A DNA stretch of 64,000 bases from Cellvibrio sp. OA-2007. Lineage in GTDB: Bacteria > Pseudomonadota > Gammaproteobacteria > Pseudomonadales > Cellvibrionaceae. The notes beneath the pieces were generated by a model. That model was not told where the DNA came from and did not search any database. It was given only the letters and a program-made list of their open reading frames with translations. The stretch is from the NCBI RefSeq assembly GCF_000953825.1, contig NZ_BBUL01000090.1, forward strand, positions 161,385 to 225,384. The letters run 5' to 3'. The position numbers and the translations under genes are program-made. This document shows, in pieces, positions 9,360 to 17,601 of this stretch (position 1 is the first letter of the stretch; every line of letters starts with the position of its first letter).

Positions 9360-10286
9360 TTAAATAGTAGTGGCTAAAACACTTTGATTATTATTGACTA
9401 GCTTGAAGCGCTGTTTGGCGAAATATACGGCGCCAAATTCCGGTTGATATAAAGCGGGAGAAAGGTGGGCAGACATCTCTGGTTCCATCCAGGGAATAAG
9501 ACGCGGCGCAAGACCACCGATGATCGACATGCGCCCGGGATTGGTTGCCCAGAGCTTGCGCGCAACGCCACTCATATAAGCGGCACCTTCTTTAGCAATA
9601 CTGATGGCAACTGCGTCACCGGCATCGGCGGCATCCACGACAAAAATCGCAAATTTGGCGTAATCGCCCTGCTTGGCACCAAACATGCGATCGACAATCA
9701 TCACACCGGAAGCCTGCAAAAAATCACCAATGGATTTACTTAAACTGGTTTGCGGCCCCAAATCATCGGACGCAAGTAAAATCGCCTGAATGGCTTGCAA
9801 CCCCATCCAGGCACCACTGCCTTTGTCGCCAATAGGGAAACCATGGCCGCCGATAAACAGCGATTGATCATCTACGTAAGAATAGCCGCAGGAGCCAGTT
9901 CCACAAATCATGACCGCACCTTCGTCGCGATTGTGAGCACCTAAGCAGGCAATATGAAGATCGGTGGTGAGATGCATTTCTTTAAAGGGATGCCCCCAAG
10001 CTGACATAACCTCATAAAGGCTGGGAACATTAACGCCGGCAAGACCAGCACCAGCGATTAAGTCGCCCATTGCTGATGGCGGCAAACCGGCATCGATCAA
10101 CGCCAGCTCAGCAGCGGTGCGAATAGAATCTTTTGCTTGTTGGACGCCCTGAAACGGATTGGCAGGGCCGCCGACGCCGGTACCCAGCACTTGCAAATCT
10201 GCGGTCATGATACTTGCGCGGCATTTAGTACCGCCGCCATCAATCCCTATATACAAGGTTTGTTCGCCGAGTGGCATCTTTGCCAT
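9360..10286 (-). CDS. nagK: N-acetylglucosamine kinase, BadF/BadG/BcrA/BcrD ATPase family
   Basis: 308 residues of the ASKHA fold. The N-terminal phosphate-binding loop is YIGIDGGGTKCRASI, the second is VMICGTGSCGYSY, and FPIGDKGSGAWMG is the family's sugar-binding stretch. It phosphorylates imported GlcNAc to GlcNAc-6-P, the entry step where a PTS is absent. It is the first gene of the nag operon; the ATG at 10286 has AGAGG 8 bases before it. The leader upstream is unusual: a NagR-operator promoter, a terminator and a second promoter lie in series between 10568 and 10384. Confidence 0.88.
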   Translation of the reverse strand: MAKMPLGEQTLYIGIDGGGTKCRASIMTADLQVLGTGVGGPANPFQGVQQAKDSIRTAAELALIDAGLPPSAMGDLIAGAGLAGVNVPSLYEVMSAWGHPFKEMHLTTDLHIACLGAHNRDEGAVMICGTGSCGYSYVDDQSLFIGGHGFPIGDKGSGAWMGLQAIQAILLASDDLGPQTSLSKSIGDFLQASGVMIVDRMFGAKQGDYAKFAIFVVDAADAGDAVAISIAKEGAAYMSGVARKLWATNPGRMSIIGGLAPRLIPWMEPEMSAHLSPALYQPEFGAVYFAKQRFKLVNNNQSVLATTI

Positions 10287-10380
10287 GATCTACCTCTTTA
10301 TTTTTAGCGCAAATATCCAGTTACTTAGACAACAACCAGACATTCAGAATTCGACTCATCCAATGAACAAGATAGAGCTC

Positions 10381-10482
10381 TCAATTAAACCATGATGATA
10401 GCAGAGTGTTAAAAAAGGTTAGTGCCCCGCAGGACACTAACCACAAGACCACTACTACAGCTCTAGAGAACTCATGCCCCAT
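10381..10482 (-). CDS. Candidate 33-residue hydrophobic peptide in the nag leader (doubtful)
   Basis: ATG at 10482 opens a 33-codon frame ending TGA at 10381. The peptide begins MGHEFSRAVVVVLWLV and continues as one hydrophobic stretch (CGALTFFNTLLSSWF), like a single membrane helix with a positive residue before it. AAGG stands 4 bases upstream, but it is the 3' arm of a small hairpin (10487-10501, CCTTG/CAAGG), which would hide it. The reading frame runs through the terminator at 10411-10442, so a terminated transcript would lack the stop codon. The frame may therefore be chance. No homologue is known to me. Confidence 0.25.
   Translation of the reverse strand: MGHEFSRAVVVVLWLVSCGALTFFNTLLSSWFN
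10384..10412 (-). promoter_or_regulatory. Putative nagK-proximal promoter (P2)
   Basis: Minus strand TTAACA, 17-base spacer, TTTAAT; each hexamer is 5/6 to the sigma-70 consensus. It starts right at the T-run of the upstream terminator and would give a 5' leader of about 90 bases for nagK. No NagR palindrome overlaps it. Confidence 0.5.
10411..10442 (-). terminator. Rho-independent terminator upstream of nagK
   Basis: Minus strand GGTTAGTGTCC / GGGCACTAACC, an 11-bp stem with one G-T pair and a TGCG loop, followed by six T. It may end the TonB receptor/halogenase/DUF6445 transcript, although it lies about 270 bases past that last gene. It also lies downstream of the NagR-type promoter at 10540-10568, so it may act as an attenuator for that promoter. 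Confidence 0.8.
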
Positions 10483-10539
10483 GATACCTTGCTTGACAAG
10501 GAGAGTTATCAAGCCCGGCTTTCATCATCGGACAGGTTT

Positions 10540-10568
10540 AGATTACGCCCTGCGGACAACGTTGTCAA
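10540..10568 (-). promoter_or_regulatory. Putative NagR-controlled promoter of the nag operon (P1)
   Basis: Minus strand TTGACA (10563-10568), 17-base spacer, TAATCT (10540-10545). The -35 hexamer is inside the NagR palindrome, so repressor binding would block polymerase. The same arrangement is found at the TonB receptor gene. Confidence 0.6.
10555..10566. promoter_or_regulatory. NagR operator
   Basis: Perfect 12-base palindrome GACAACGTTGTC, the core known for LacI-type NagR regulators. It overlaps the -35 element of the promoter at 10540-10568. Confidence 0.8.
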
Positions 10569-10715
10569 AGAGATTTTTGACTTTTTTACACTCAGTCAAT
10601 CAAATGTAAAAAAACAGCCAGTGAAGAACCAAAAAAAGAAAAACTGCAGCCAACTTCAAACCAGTGCACAGTGAAAACAGACAACAATTTTACGCAAGAA
10701 AAACAACAATTAATT

Positions 10716-11420
10716 TTATTCGTCATAACTAAAAAATATATTTGCCGTTAAGCGCCCAACCTGAGGGTCAGGATCAAGGCTGAGACTTGATAGAATATTA
10801 GCTGAGTGCAATATATTGCCGCGATATACCACTAGGCGGTTAAATTTAGCAGGCACAAAACCAACCTTTGTAAAAAATTCGTTGGATTCCGAAAAATAGC
10901 GGCGCTCTGATTTCTTACTATTTAATTCATCGTAAGAGACATCAAGATACCGCTCTGAACGCTCAGGAGTGATGGCTTCGTAACCCGTGTGATTATGGCG
11001 ATAGAATCCTGTACCTCCATGCTGCTCATCACATAGGTACAGAAGTGTTGCAAAAAAGTATGGGCTGCTCGCATCAAAATGCGGGATTCGCTGCAGCGGC
11101 CCCAGCTCTACTTCAGGCACCCTCATCATGCACATGGCGTCTTGCAGCGGTTTTATTTTTCGCTCTGCTGGAATTTCATATTCAGCTCTAACTATATGAT
11201 CCAGATAATCCCTCATTTGCTCGCCCAAACCTATCGGTGCGGGAGTGCGCACACCAGGGTAACCTTTGCGCTGCACTGCTGCAGCGTAATGCGTAAACGT
11301 TGCATGCTGGGCAAATTCCACAAGTTGTGTCGGCGCTACAAGAAAATTATCAAAACAAAGTACTTTATTATTCTCGTCGCCCATACGCAGAATTTGCAGA
11401 CTGAGTGAATCATTAACCAT
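10716..11420 (-). CDS. DUF6445 family protein, 2OG-Fe(II) oxygenase-like
   Basis: 234 residues from ATG 11420 (GAGG 6 bases upstream; a TTG at 11432 is the longer alternative). I recognise the DUF6445 type that accompanies tryptophan-halogenase-like genes next to TonB receptors. The sequence carries H114-x-D116 (IPHFDAS), then GGTGFYRHNHTG, H205 (GNILHSANI) and R223 (GRLTANIFF). This order matches the iron- and 2-oxoglutarate-binding residues of prolyl-4-hydroxylase-type dioxygenases. That reading is my inference, and the substrate is unknown. It is 51 bases downstream of the halogenase gene and is probably co-transcribed with it. No signal peptide is seen, so it is probably cytoplasmic. Confidence 0.7.
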   Translation of the reverse strand: MVNDSLSLQILRMGDENNKVLCFDNFLVAPTQLVEFAQHATFTHYAAAVQRKGYPGVRTPAPIGLGEQMRDYLDHIVRAEYEIPAERKIKPLQDAMCMMRVPEVELGPLQRIPHFDASSPYFFATLLYLCDEQHGGTGFYRHNHTGYEAITPERSERYLDVSYDELNSKKSERRYFSESNEFFTKVGFVPAKFNRLVVYRGNILHSANILSSLSLDPDPQVGRLTANIFFSYDE

Positions 11421-11471
11421 AGCGAGCCTCAAGGATAGTCTGTTATTTTACTTTGAAACCGATAATGGCAA

Positions 11472-12995
11472 TTAACGGGAATCAAGCGCCCTTTTTAATT
11501 CTGTCAGCCATTGGCGATGCGATAATAAAGCATCGCCCATTTGCATAGATTTTTCTTGCACCTGCCGCACCAACTCTTGCGATCTATTTTTTTCTGGCAA
11601 TGCCATTACCCCGGGACGGGTTGGATAGTTCATGCCGTAAAGAACAAATAAATAATTTTCTACTCCGAAAATATCAAACGCGCTAAAAAAGTCGGATTTT
11701 TTAGGCGGGGCGATAGTCCACATTGCCAAGCGCTCTTTCAAAATATCGGAAACTACCCCATTTTCAGTGCTCTCTCGCCAGAAAGAAGAGTCGCGCCTAT
11801 CTGAAATCAAATAATGCAGCTGAACAAAATCAATCACACGTTCCCAGGTGTAGCGCATTACTTTATTGCAGTACTCAGCGACCAAGGGAATGTCATCTGC
11901 AAGCTTGGGAAAATTTCGCGCCAACTGCAATGCCGCAAAATCGGTCACTAAAATTGATGTTGCCTCCAAGGGCTCCACAAACCCTTGCGCCAGCCCCAAT
12001 GCAGCGCAGTTTTTCAGCCAGAAAGATTCTCTATAGCCAATTGCCATAGGAATTTTTCGCAGATTGGCATTTTGCAGATCGCGCCCCATGTAACTCGAAA
12101 AGCTGGCGACCGCTTCACTTTCACTCATGTGTTGGGATGAGTAAACAAAACCAATTCCGCGGCGCTGAGTGAGCGGGATATCCCAAATCCAACCCGCACT
12201 ATGCGCGGTGGCCAAGGTGTAAGGTTTTATCTCATCGGTCTCTGTAATCGGTTCCTGAAGCGCCAAGGCCGCGTCTGTTAATATTTGTGCGGATTTATCT
12301 AACAACGGAACCGCTAGCGTTTTCCCCAGTAACAACGATGAGAAACCAGAGCAATCGACAAAAAAATCAAACAACTCTGTTCTTCCATCGGCATAAACAA
12401 AACCATCGATATTACCATCTGATTTTATTTTTACTTGCTCAATAGTTTCAACTATATGCCTGACAGAAAATTTTTCGCGGGCATTTTTCGCTAATAAATC
12501 TGCAAATTTTACTGCATTAAAATGGTAGGCATAATCGACCGCTCCTACATAGGGTGGCGATGATTTTTGCTTGGGCGAGCGATTCAGCTCTGCCACTGAA
12601 TAGATTTCCGACAATCTGGAAAACTCAAAATCAGCCGTATTGTTAAGCCAATAATTGGTGACATCGTATCCAGATGGGAAAGGGGAACTAAAGGGATGGT
12701 AATAGAAATGATTATGGCCGTGTTTATCTGCATCCATCCAGTTTGCAAACTTAATACCTTGTTTAAAGGTTGCATCGCAGCAGGAAAGCAAATCAACCTC
12801 TGCAATACCAAACTTTTTTAATGTCGCTTTTATTTGGGGAACGGTACCTTCGCCAACACCAATGATGGGAATGTCTTTGGATTCAATTAACGTAATTTCA
12901 ATTTCAGGGTCACGGGCTAATTCCACCCCAAGATGATTTGCCGCCAACCACCCAGCCGTACCACCACCGACAATTGCTACGCGTTTGATTTTCAT
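11472..12995 (-). CDS. Flavin-dependent tryptophan-halogenase family protein
   Basis: 507 residues. The FAD-binding GGGTAGWLAA lies at 10-19, the catalytic Lys in CDATFKQGIKF at about 78, the halogenase signature WIWDIP at 269-274 and EPLEATSI at 341-348. Tryptophan halogenases usually have PLEST there; here Ser is Ala, next to the retained Glu344. Genes of this family often follow TonB receptors in polysaccharide degraders, and their true substrates are mostly unknown, so halogenation of free tryptophan should not be assumed. The partner flavin reductase is not in the window. The gene lies 83 bases after the TonB receptor gene, with a terminator hairpin between them. Confidence 0.85.
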   Translation of the reverse strand: MKIKRVAIVGGGTAGWLAANHLGVELARDPEIEITLIESKDIPIIGVGEGTVPQIKATLKKFGIAEVDLLSCCDATFKQGIKFANWMDADKHGHNHFYYHPFSSPFPSGYDVTNYWLNNTADFEFSRLSEIYSVAELNRSPKQKSSPPYVGAVDYAYHFNAVKFADLLAKNAREKFSVRHIVETIEQVKIKSDGNIDGFVYADGRTELFDFFVDCSGFSSLLLGKTLAVPLLDKSAQILTDAALALQEPITETDEIKPYTLATAHSAGWIWDIPLTQRRGIGFVYSSQHMSESEAVASFSSYMGRDLQNANLRKIPMAIGYRESFWLKNCAALGLAQGFVEPLEATSILVTDFAALQLARNFPKLADDIPLVAEYCNKVMRYTWERVIDFVQLHYLISDRRDSSFWRESTENGVVSDILKERLAMWTIAPPKKSDFFSAFDIFGVENYLFVLYGMNYPTRPGVMALPEKNRSQELVRQVQEKSMQMGDALLSHRQWLTELKRALDSR

Positions 12996-13022
12996 GGATC
13001 ACCTGCCACAAATATTTACAAC

Positions 13023-13052
13023 AAAAAAGCCCAGCATAAGCTGGGCTTTTTT
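13023..13052. terminator. Terminator between TonB receptor and halogenase genes
   Basis: AAAAAAGCCCAGC / GCTGGGCTTTTTT, a 13-bp perfect stem with an ATAA loop. It probably lets the receptor gene be expressed more strongly than the halogenase, which would depend on read-through. Confidence 0.85.
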
Positions 13053-13078
13053 AACTACTCAGCTAAAAACTTCAGCGA

Positions 13079-15781
13079 TTAGTACTTGAAGCTTACACCC
13101 AACATGTAGGTTGCTTCGCCTTCAAATGACCAAGCTGGGAAGCCTTCCAACAACGGAGCCTTCATACCATATGCAGAGGTATAGGCTTCAGCCGCACCAT
13201 ACTGAACATCATCCTGCTCCAGAACGTTGATTGCTTCCAGGCTCAAGCTAATGCTGTCAGTAATATTCCAGCCGAAGCTCAAGTCAAGAGAACCAAAGTC
13301 ATCGTGCATACGGTTGCCGTAGTAACCAGTTTCACGAATCATATACTCTGAACGCCAGTTGTAAGCCGCACGCGCGGAGTAAACATCGTTTTCCCAGTAA
13401 CCAACAAGGTTCACACTGTCTTTTGATGATTCAGTGAATACACCTAAACGATCAGCATAGCTTTCCATTGGAGCATTAGCATTTACGTAAGTGTAGTTCA
13501 GCATCACACCAAAGCCGTTGTCGAATGCGTGGTTCAATTGCAATTCGATACCATCGATCTCGCCGCCACCAGCATTTTTCAGAGTGTTCACTTCCCAGTT
13601 ATCTACACCGCTATCTGGGCTTACCAAACCGATAGATTGGTTCACTTGAATTTCGCTGGTTACGAAGTTGTTAACAGACTTAACGAAGTAAGTCGCAGAC
13701 AACATATTGCCGTCACCATAGTAGTATTCAAGGCTAAGATCTGCCTGAGATGCTTTCATCGGCTTAAGACCAACGTTACCAATGGTCACACGCTCGTTGC
13801 CAGGCACAGTATCCTGATACCCCTGCTGAGTCACTGCAGTAAACATATCGTTGTAGTTTGCGCGGCTGATTGCTTGTGATGCAGTAGTACGCAACACCAA
13901 ATCATCAGTCAGATCAAAAATTACGTTCAAGCTTGGCAATACATCATCGTAATCATCGCTGATAGATGTTTTGTTATTGCTGTAATAAGCATTTTGAGCC
14001 AGATCGCCAGATGCTAAAGGAGTACCATCCAATGCGTATGACTTGCCCGTAACGTCACTGCTGATATAGCGCAAACCGAAGTCACCTTTAACACCCTCAG
14101 TTTCGAAGGTAAACATACCGTACAGCGCGTCATTTTGTTCGTTGAGGAAAGCGTAACCTGAACGCTCTTCTTTCCAACCAGTCAGATCTGCCAAGGTTTT
14201 AGCAACCATTGCACCCAGGTTTGGCTTAGGCGCCGTCATACCGTGAGCACCTACCTGGAAAGTACCGCTATAGAACTCAGAGGTATTAACTTGTTGAACA
14301 TTCGCTTTGGTAACACCACGCAGAGAAGACTTCTCAACATCGTGGTCGGTAGTACGGAAACCGGTTTTGAAAGATTTGATTGCGCCTAAATCCAGCTCAA
14401 ACTCAAAATCTACTTGCGCGTAAGATTCTTCATCAGAGTTTGGACCTTTGCCAATCGCCCAGCTCTCTGGAGCTGCTGTTGGGCGATAGTTAGCCAGCGT
14501 CATGTTCAGGTCAGAGGTAGGGTTAATTTTGATTTGTTTGCCAGATGCATCAACGCTGCCAGCCCACAATGCCATTTTGTCATCGCCTAAACTGGCAAAA
14601 TGCGAGAAGTTGGTGGTCAGATCAGTACCGCCTTCGGCTTTGGTGTTACCCGCACGCGCAGTCACCTTAAACTCATCGGTCGCGTACTCAACATCAAAAT
14701 CGAGGGTGTCTGAGCTCATGCTCGCAATACGACCCCAAGTTTGGTTGAAAGTCTCAGTTCCCAACGCACCGCTTGCCCAACCCACAGCCAAGTTGCCACG
14801 TTTTGCAGTTTTGGTAGTACTCTTAACGCACACGCCAGCAGCATTGGTTTCAGAACAAGTGTAATTGCTGGCAGACTTATCCAAACCGGTAAACAGGTAA
14901 GTACTGGTGTTGGTGTTATTTGCTTTCAGATCTAACGACAGCGCGTGCAAACCAAAAGTTAAGTTGTCAGTTGGCGCCCACTGTGCAGTCACATCCAGTG
15001 CACTACGCTCACGCTCTTGAATGAAAGTAGTTGGAGAAACGTCATCCCACCAACGGTAATCTGCTTCGGTACCACGACGTACGTAGTCGAAATTTTCAGT
15101 TGCACCAGCAACCAGAATACCGAAAGATTCTGAATCATTTTTCCAGCTGTACAAGCCGGAAACCTCTGGAGACACATCATCACTGATAGTACCAGTACGC
15201 GCTTTAACACCTACATACACGGTGTTGGCGTCTGTATCCAATGGCTTGCGAGTTTTTACAATAACAGTACCACCAATACCACCTTCATTCAGGTCGGCTC
15301 TGGATGACTTGTACACATCCATACCGTTAATCAATTGCGAAGGCAGCAGCGAATAGTTAAAACTGCGGTCGATAGCTTGTTGGTCGTACCAACCGGTAGA
15401 AGCAACGTTTTGACCATTCAATTGAGTCAATGTCATTTGTGGTGCAGCACCACGAATAGATACTGAAGCACCCTGACCAAATGCACGACCAACCGTTACA
15501 CCAGGAATACGGCCAAGTGACTCGCCGATATCAGAGTCAGGGAACTTGCCCACATCTTCTGCCGATACAGCATCTACTACCGCAGTGGAGTTACGCTTGA
15601 TATCAACAGCGTTTTTCAACGCACCGCGAATACCAGTAACAATCACCTCTTCTGGCGCTGCGCCTGCATCTTGTGCATTAGCAGTAACTGCAAAACCCAT
15701 CATGGCGACAGCGGCTACCGAACCGAGCATCAGTGCACTCTTATTGGCCAGCTTGATCGCATCACTTAACTTGTTACGCAT
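13079..15781 (-). CDS. TonB-dependent receptor, probably for chitin oligosaccharides
   Basis: About 900 residues from ATG 15781, preferred because GGGAG lies 7 bases upstream; the TTG at 15805 has no support. The signal peptide ends at ANA (about 36). A TonB box-like EEVIVTGIRG follows, then the plug domain (VSAEDVGKFPDSDIGESLGRIPGV..., IRG, QLNGQ) and a 22-strand-type barrel closing with YMLGVSFKY, an aromatic C-terminus as outer-membrane proteins need. The 'TGIRGALKNAVDIKRNSTAVVDA' region is typical of Caulobacter/Xanthomonas/Cellvibrio carbohydrate receptors. Two NagR operators in its promoter point to GlcNAc oligosaccharides as ligand (inference). No gene for TonB-ExbBD lies nearby. Confidence 0.9.
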   Translation of the reverse strand: MRNKLSDAIKLANKSALMLGSVAAVAMMGFAVTANAQDAGAAPEEVIVTGIRGALKNAVDIKRNSTAVVDAVSAEDVGKFPDSDIGESLGRIPGVTVGRAFGQGASVSIRGAAPQMTLTQLNGQNVASTGWYDQQAIDRSFNYSLLPSQLINGMDVYKSSRADLNEGGIGGTVIVKTRKPLDTDANTVYVGVKARTGTISDDVSPEVSGLYSWKNDSESFGILVAGATENFDYVRRGTEADYRWWDDVSPTTFIQERERSALDVTAQWAPTDNLTFGLHALSLDLKANNTNTSTYLFTGLDKSASNYTCSETNAAGVCVKSTTKTAKRGNLAVGWASGALGTETFNQTWGRIASMSSDTLDFDVEYATDEFKVTARAGNTKAEGGTDLTTNFSHFASLGDDKMALWAGSVDASGKQIKINPTSDLNMTLANYRPTAAPESWAIGKGPNSDEESYAQVDFEFELDLGAIKSFKTGFRTTDHDVEKSSLRGVTKANVQQVNTSEFYSGTFQVGAHGMTAPKPNLGAMVAKTLADLTGWKEERSGYAFLNEQNDALYGMFTFETEGVKGDFGLRYISSDVTGKSYALDGTPLASGDLAQNAYYSNNKTSISDDYDDVLPSLNVIFDLTDDLVLRTTASQAISRANYNDMFTAVTQQGYQDTVPGNERVTIGNVGLKPMKASQADLSLEYYYGDGNMLSATYFVKSVNNFVTSEIQVNQSIGLVSPDSGVDNWEVNTLKNAGGGEIDGIELQLNHAFDNGFGVMLNYTYVNANAPMESYADRLGVFTESSKDSVNLVGYWENDVYSARAAYNWRSEYMIRETGYYGNRMHDDFGSLDLSFGWNITDSISLSLEAINVLEQDDVQYGAAEAYTSAYGMKAPLLEGFPAWSFEGEATYMLGVSFKY

Positions 15782-15853
15782 GGTTATTCTCCCGTGACTT
15801 GGCAATTTGTGTGTATTAATAATGAATTAACTTTTCAACAACTGATGACACAA

Positions 15854-15865
15854 GACAACGTTGTC
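15854..15865. promoter_or_regulatory. NagR operator, downstream copy at the TonB receptor promoter
   Basis: Perfect GACAACGTTGTC palindrome just after the expected transcription start. Its centre is 36 bases from that of the second copy, so two dimers could bind on nearly the same helix face. Confidence 0.8.
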
Positions 15866-15874
15866 GATGGATTA

Positions 15875-15903
15875 ACACTATCCCCACCAGACAACGTTGT
15901 CAA
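15875..15903 (-). promoter_or_regulatory. Putative NagR-controlled promoter of the TonB receptor gene
   Basis: Minus strand TTGACA (15898-15903), 17-base spacer, TAGTGT (15875-15880). As at nagK, TTGACA is part of the NagR palindrome. The -10 is weak (3/6), which suits a regulated promoter. The rest of the 364-base gap 15782-16145 holds only the leader and the DUF3014 terminator. Confidence 0.55.
15890..15901. promoter_or_regulatory. NagR operator, upstream copy overlapping -35
   Basis: Perfect GACAACGTTGTC palindrome that contains part of the -35 hexamer of the receptor promoter. Confidence 0.8.
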
Positions 15904-16078
15904 CAACTTTGTAAGGCAAGGTAAAGTCGATTAATGCGCCTAAATTTGCTGTGTTTTTAGAAAAACTTAATTGAAATCAACGAATTGAATTGAAATGATG
16001 AAAAAAGCGACAGAATAAAAAAGTTTTTCCGCCAGTCAAAAAGATTACCAAAATACACACATTAAACTGGGGGCAATA

Positions 16079-16102
16079 AAAAAGCCGCACGGAGGCGGCT
16101 TT
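16079..16102 (-). terminator. Terminator after the DUF3014 gene
   Basis: AAAGCCGC / GCGGCTTT stem with a six-base loop, followed on the minus strand by a T-run. It lies 44 bases past the stop. Confidence 0.8.
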
Positions 16103-16145
16103 GATGGCTGAATGACGCCAATGAGTGGCGCACACCTATGTATCA

Positions 16146-16985
16146 CTAATTAACGATGCGCGCCCGCAATTGGCGCAGACTTGCCTTAACACTGCGCGCA
16201 TTTTCGGGGCCCATACGCAACATCAACTTATGGGTTTGTGGCATTGCTTCCAGTGCAGGATCGGCATATTGATAAAACACTTTCGGGCGCACTAACAACA
16301 AATCGCCCTGCGCATCGGGTGCGGCCAAAATGTTATCGATAGCGGCAACCATCACGCTGTGGAAGTTGGGTTTCTTTAAACCCAATTCACGAAAGGCCTC
16401 TTCCAACAACGGATAAAAGCGGCGATACACCGCGACTGCTGCGTCGCTATCAATCAATGCCAGTGTGGTTACATATGGCTCGTAGCGCTGAAAATTATTG
16501 GGAGAAACGCGCTCCTGATCTACCGCCGCCCCTTCAATCGTTACCGAGAAGGTTTCCGAGATAAACGGGAGTGGTGGCGATACCACCGGGCGATATTCGT
16601 GAATCACCTTGCCCTCGGCAACATTGTTTACTGCCAATACAAATTTGCGCAGCACTTCTTGCGGCACCAATAAATTTACCAGTCCTTCGCCGCGCAACTG
16701 TTGCAGCGCAGCCAAAATACTGCTGTCGCTGTCGCTTAACGCAGGCAAGGGTTCAACTTCAACAACGGGCTGCGGAGGAACATATTCAACCAGTGGCGCT
16801 GCTGAACTAGTGGCCACGGCGGCAACTTGTGGCGCTACAGCTACCGGCGTACTGACTGTTTGTGATGCAACCGGTGCATCATTACGTAAAAAGAAGAAGG
16901 CAGCCGCAACAGCAATCAAGGCCAGCACTACGATAACAATCATAGTGATCGATGAATTTTTGCGCGGTTGATAGTCATCACTCAT
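16146..16985 (-). CDS. DUF3014 domain protein, membrane-anchored
   Basis: 279 residues. One membrane helix near the N-terminus (SITMIVIVVLALIAVAAAFFFL, about 12-33) is followed by a Pro/Ala/Val-rich linker (34-80) and a conserved domain with 'LRGEGLVNLLVPQEVLRKFVLAVNNVAEGK' and 'PVVSPPLPF'. This is the DUF3014 arrangement, widespread in gammaproteobacteria and of unknown function. The bulk should lie in the periplasm. It is a single gene with its own terminator, and nothing nearby suggests a pathway. Confidence 0.8.
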   Translation of the reverse strand: MSDDYQPRKNSSITMIVIVVLALIAVAAAFFFLRNDAPVASQTVSTPVAVAPQVAAVATSSAAPLVEYVPPQPVVEVEPLPALSDSDSSILAALQQLRGEGLVNLLVPQEVLRKFVLAVNNVAEGKVIHEYRPVVSPPLPFISETFSVTIEGAAVDQERVSPNNFQRYEPYVTTLALIDSDAAVAVYRRFYPLLEEAFRELGLKKPNFHSVMVAAIDNILAAPDAQGDLLLVRPKVFYQYADPALEAMPQTHKLMLRMGPENARSVKASLRQLRARIVN

Positions 16986-17230
16986 AGCAATACCTTTTTA
17001 GTTGGCGACTTTTTATGGCAATTCCTGTTAATAACTAACAGAGCTGCGGGATTATGGCCTAAACGCTTATAAGGTGACAGCCTTCTAATGCACCAGTTCC
17101 GCGTTATTAGCTGTCGCCACTCGAATCATGACCGATCCGTATAGTGATTGAGCTCTTGATCAATGCACACAAAGTACACAAAAGCACCCAGTGAAAATTG
17201 CGGCTTAGGGGTAAATACAGTATCCTTCCT

Positions 17231-17249
17231 AATAATCACTCTCATTTAC
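17231..17249. promoter_or_regulatory. Possible Fur box upstream of feoA
   Basis: The 19 bases starting AATAATCACTCTCATTTAC match the Fur consensus GATAATGATAATCATTATC at 12 of 19 positions, with both ATAAT and TCATT half-sites kept. It lies just upstream of feoA, where Fur control is expected. Confidence 0.45.
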
Positions 17250-17256
17250 ATTCGCG

Positions 17257-17562
17257 ATGTGCTTACCTATGAATACTGCCGTGTTTGCCAATACGCACCC
17301 TCTTACACTTCGCCTTGATCAATGTCGCAAAGGGGCAACGGTGCGAGTAACAGGGTTGATTGAACAGCCGTTATTTGGCGCACAAGATGAGCGTGTCGGC
17401 CTGCGCTTAAAGGAACTGGGCTTTTTACCGGGGGCTCCGCTAAAGGTAATCGGCTTTGGGCTGTTGGGTTCAGACCCGCTCGCGGTGCAGGTCAACGGCA
17501 CCAAGTTTGCCTTGCGCCGCGCAGAAGCCGCCAAAATCTGTGTTGAGCTGATTCAAGCCTAG
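17257..17562 (+). CDS. feoA: Ferrous iron transport protein A
   Basis: 101 residues (97 if it begins at ATG 17269; neither start has a good ribosome binding site). It is a small SH3-like cytoplasmic protein: LDQCRKGATVRVTGL, then RLKELGFLPGAPLKVIGFG, then DPLAVQVNGTKFALRRAEA, the standard FeoA pattern. FeoA supports Fe2+ uptake through FeoB, possibly by modulating its GTPase. It is the first gene of a feoA-feoB-Cys-rich protein operon, with feoB 40 bases downstream. Confidence 0.92.
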   Translation: MCLPMNTAVFANTHPLTLRLDQCRKGATVRVTGLIEQPLFGAQDERVGLRLKELGFLPGAPLKVIGFGLLGSDPLAVQVNGTKFALRRAEAAKICVELIQA

Positions 17563-17601
17563 CCATTTAATAACTAACCAGGCCTTTTTCAGGTAGCAAT
17601 A

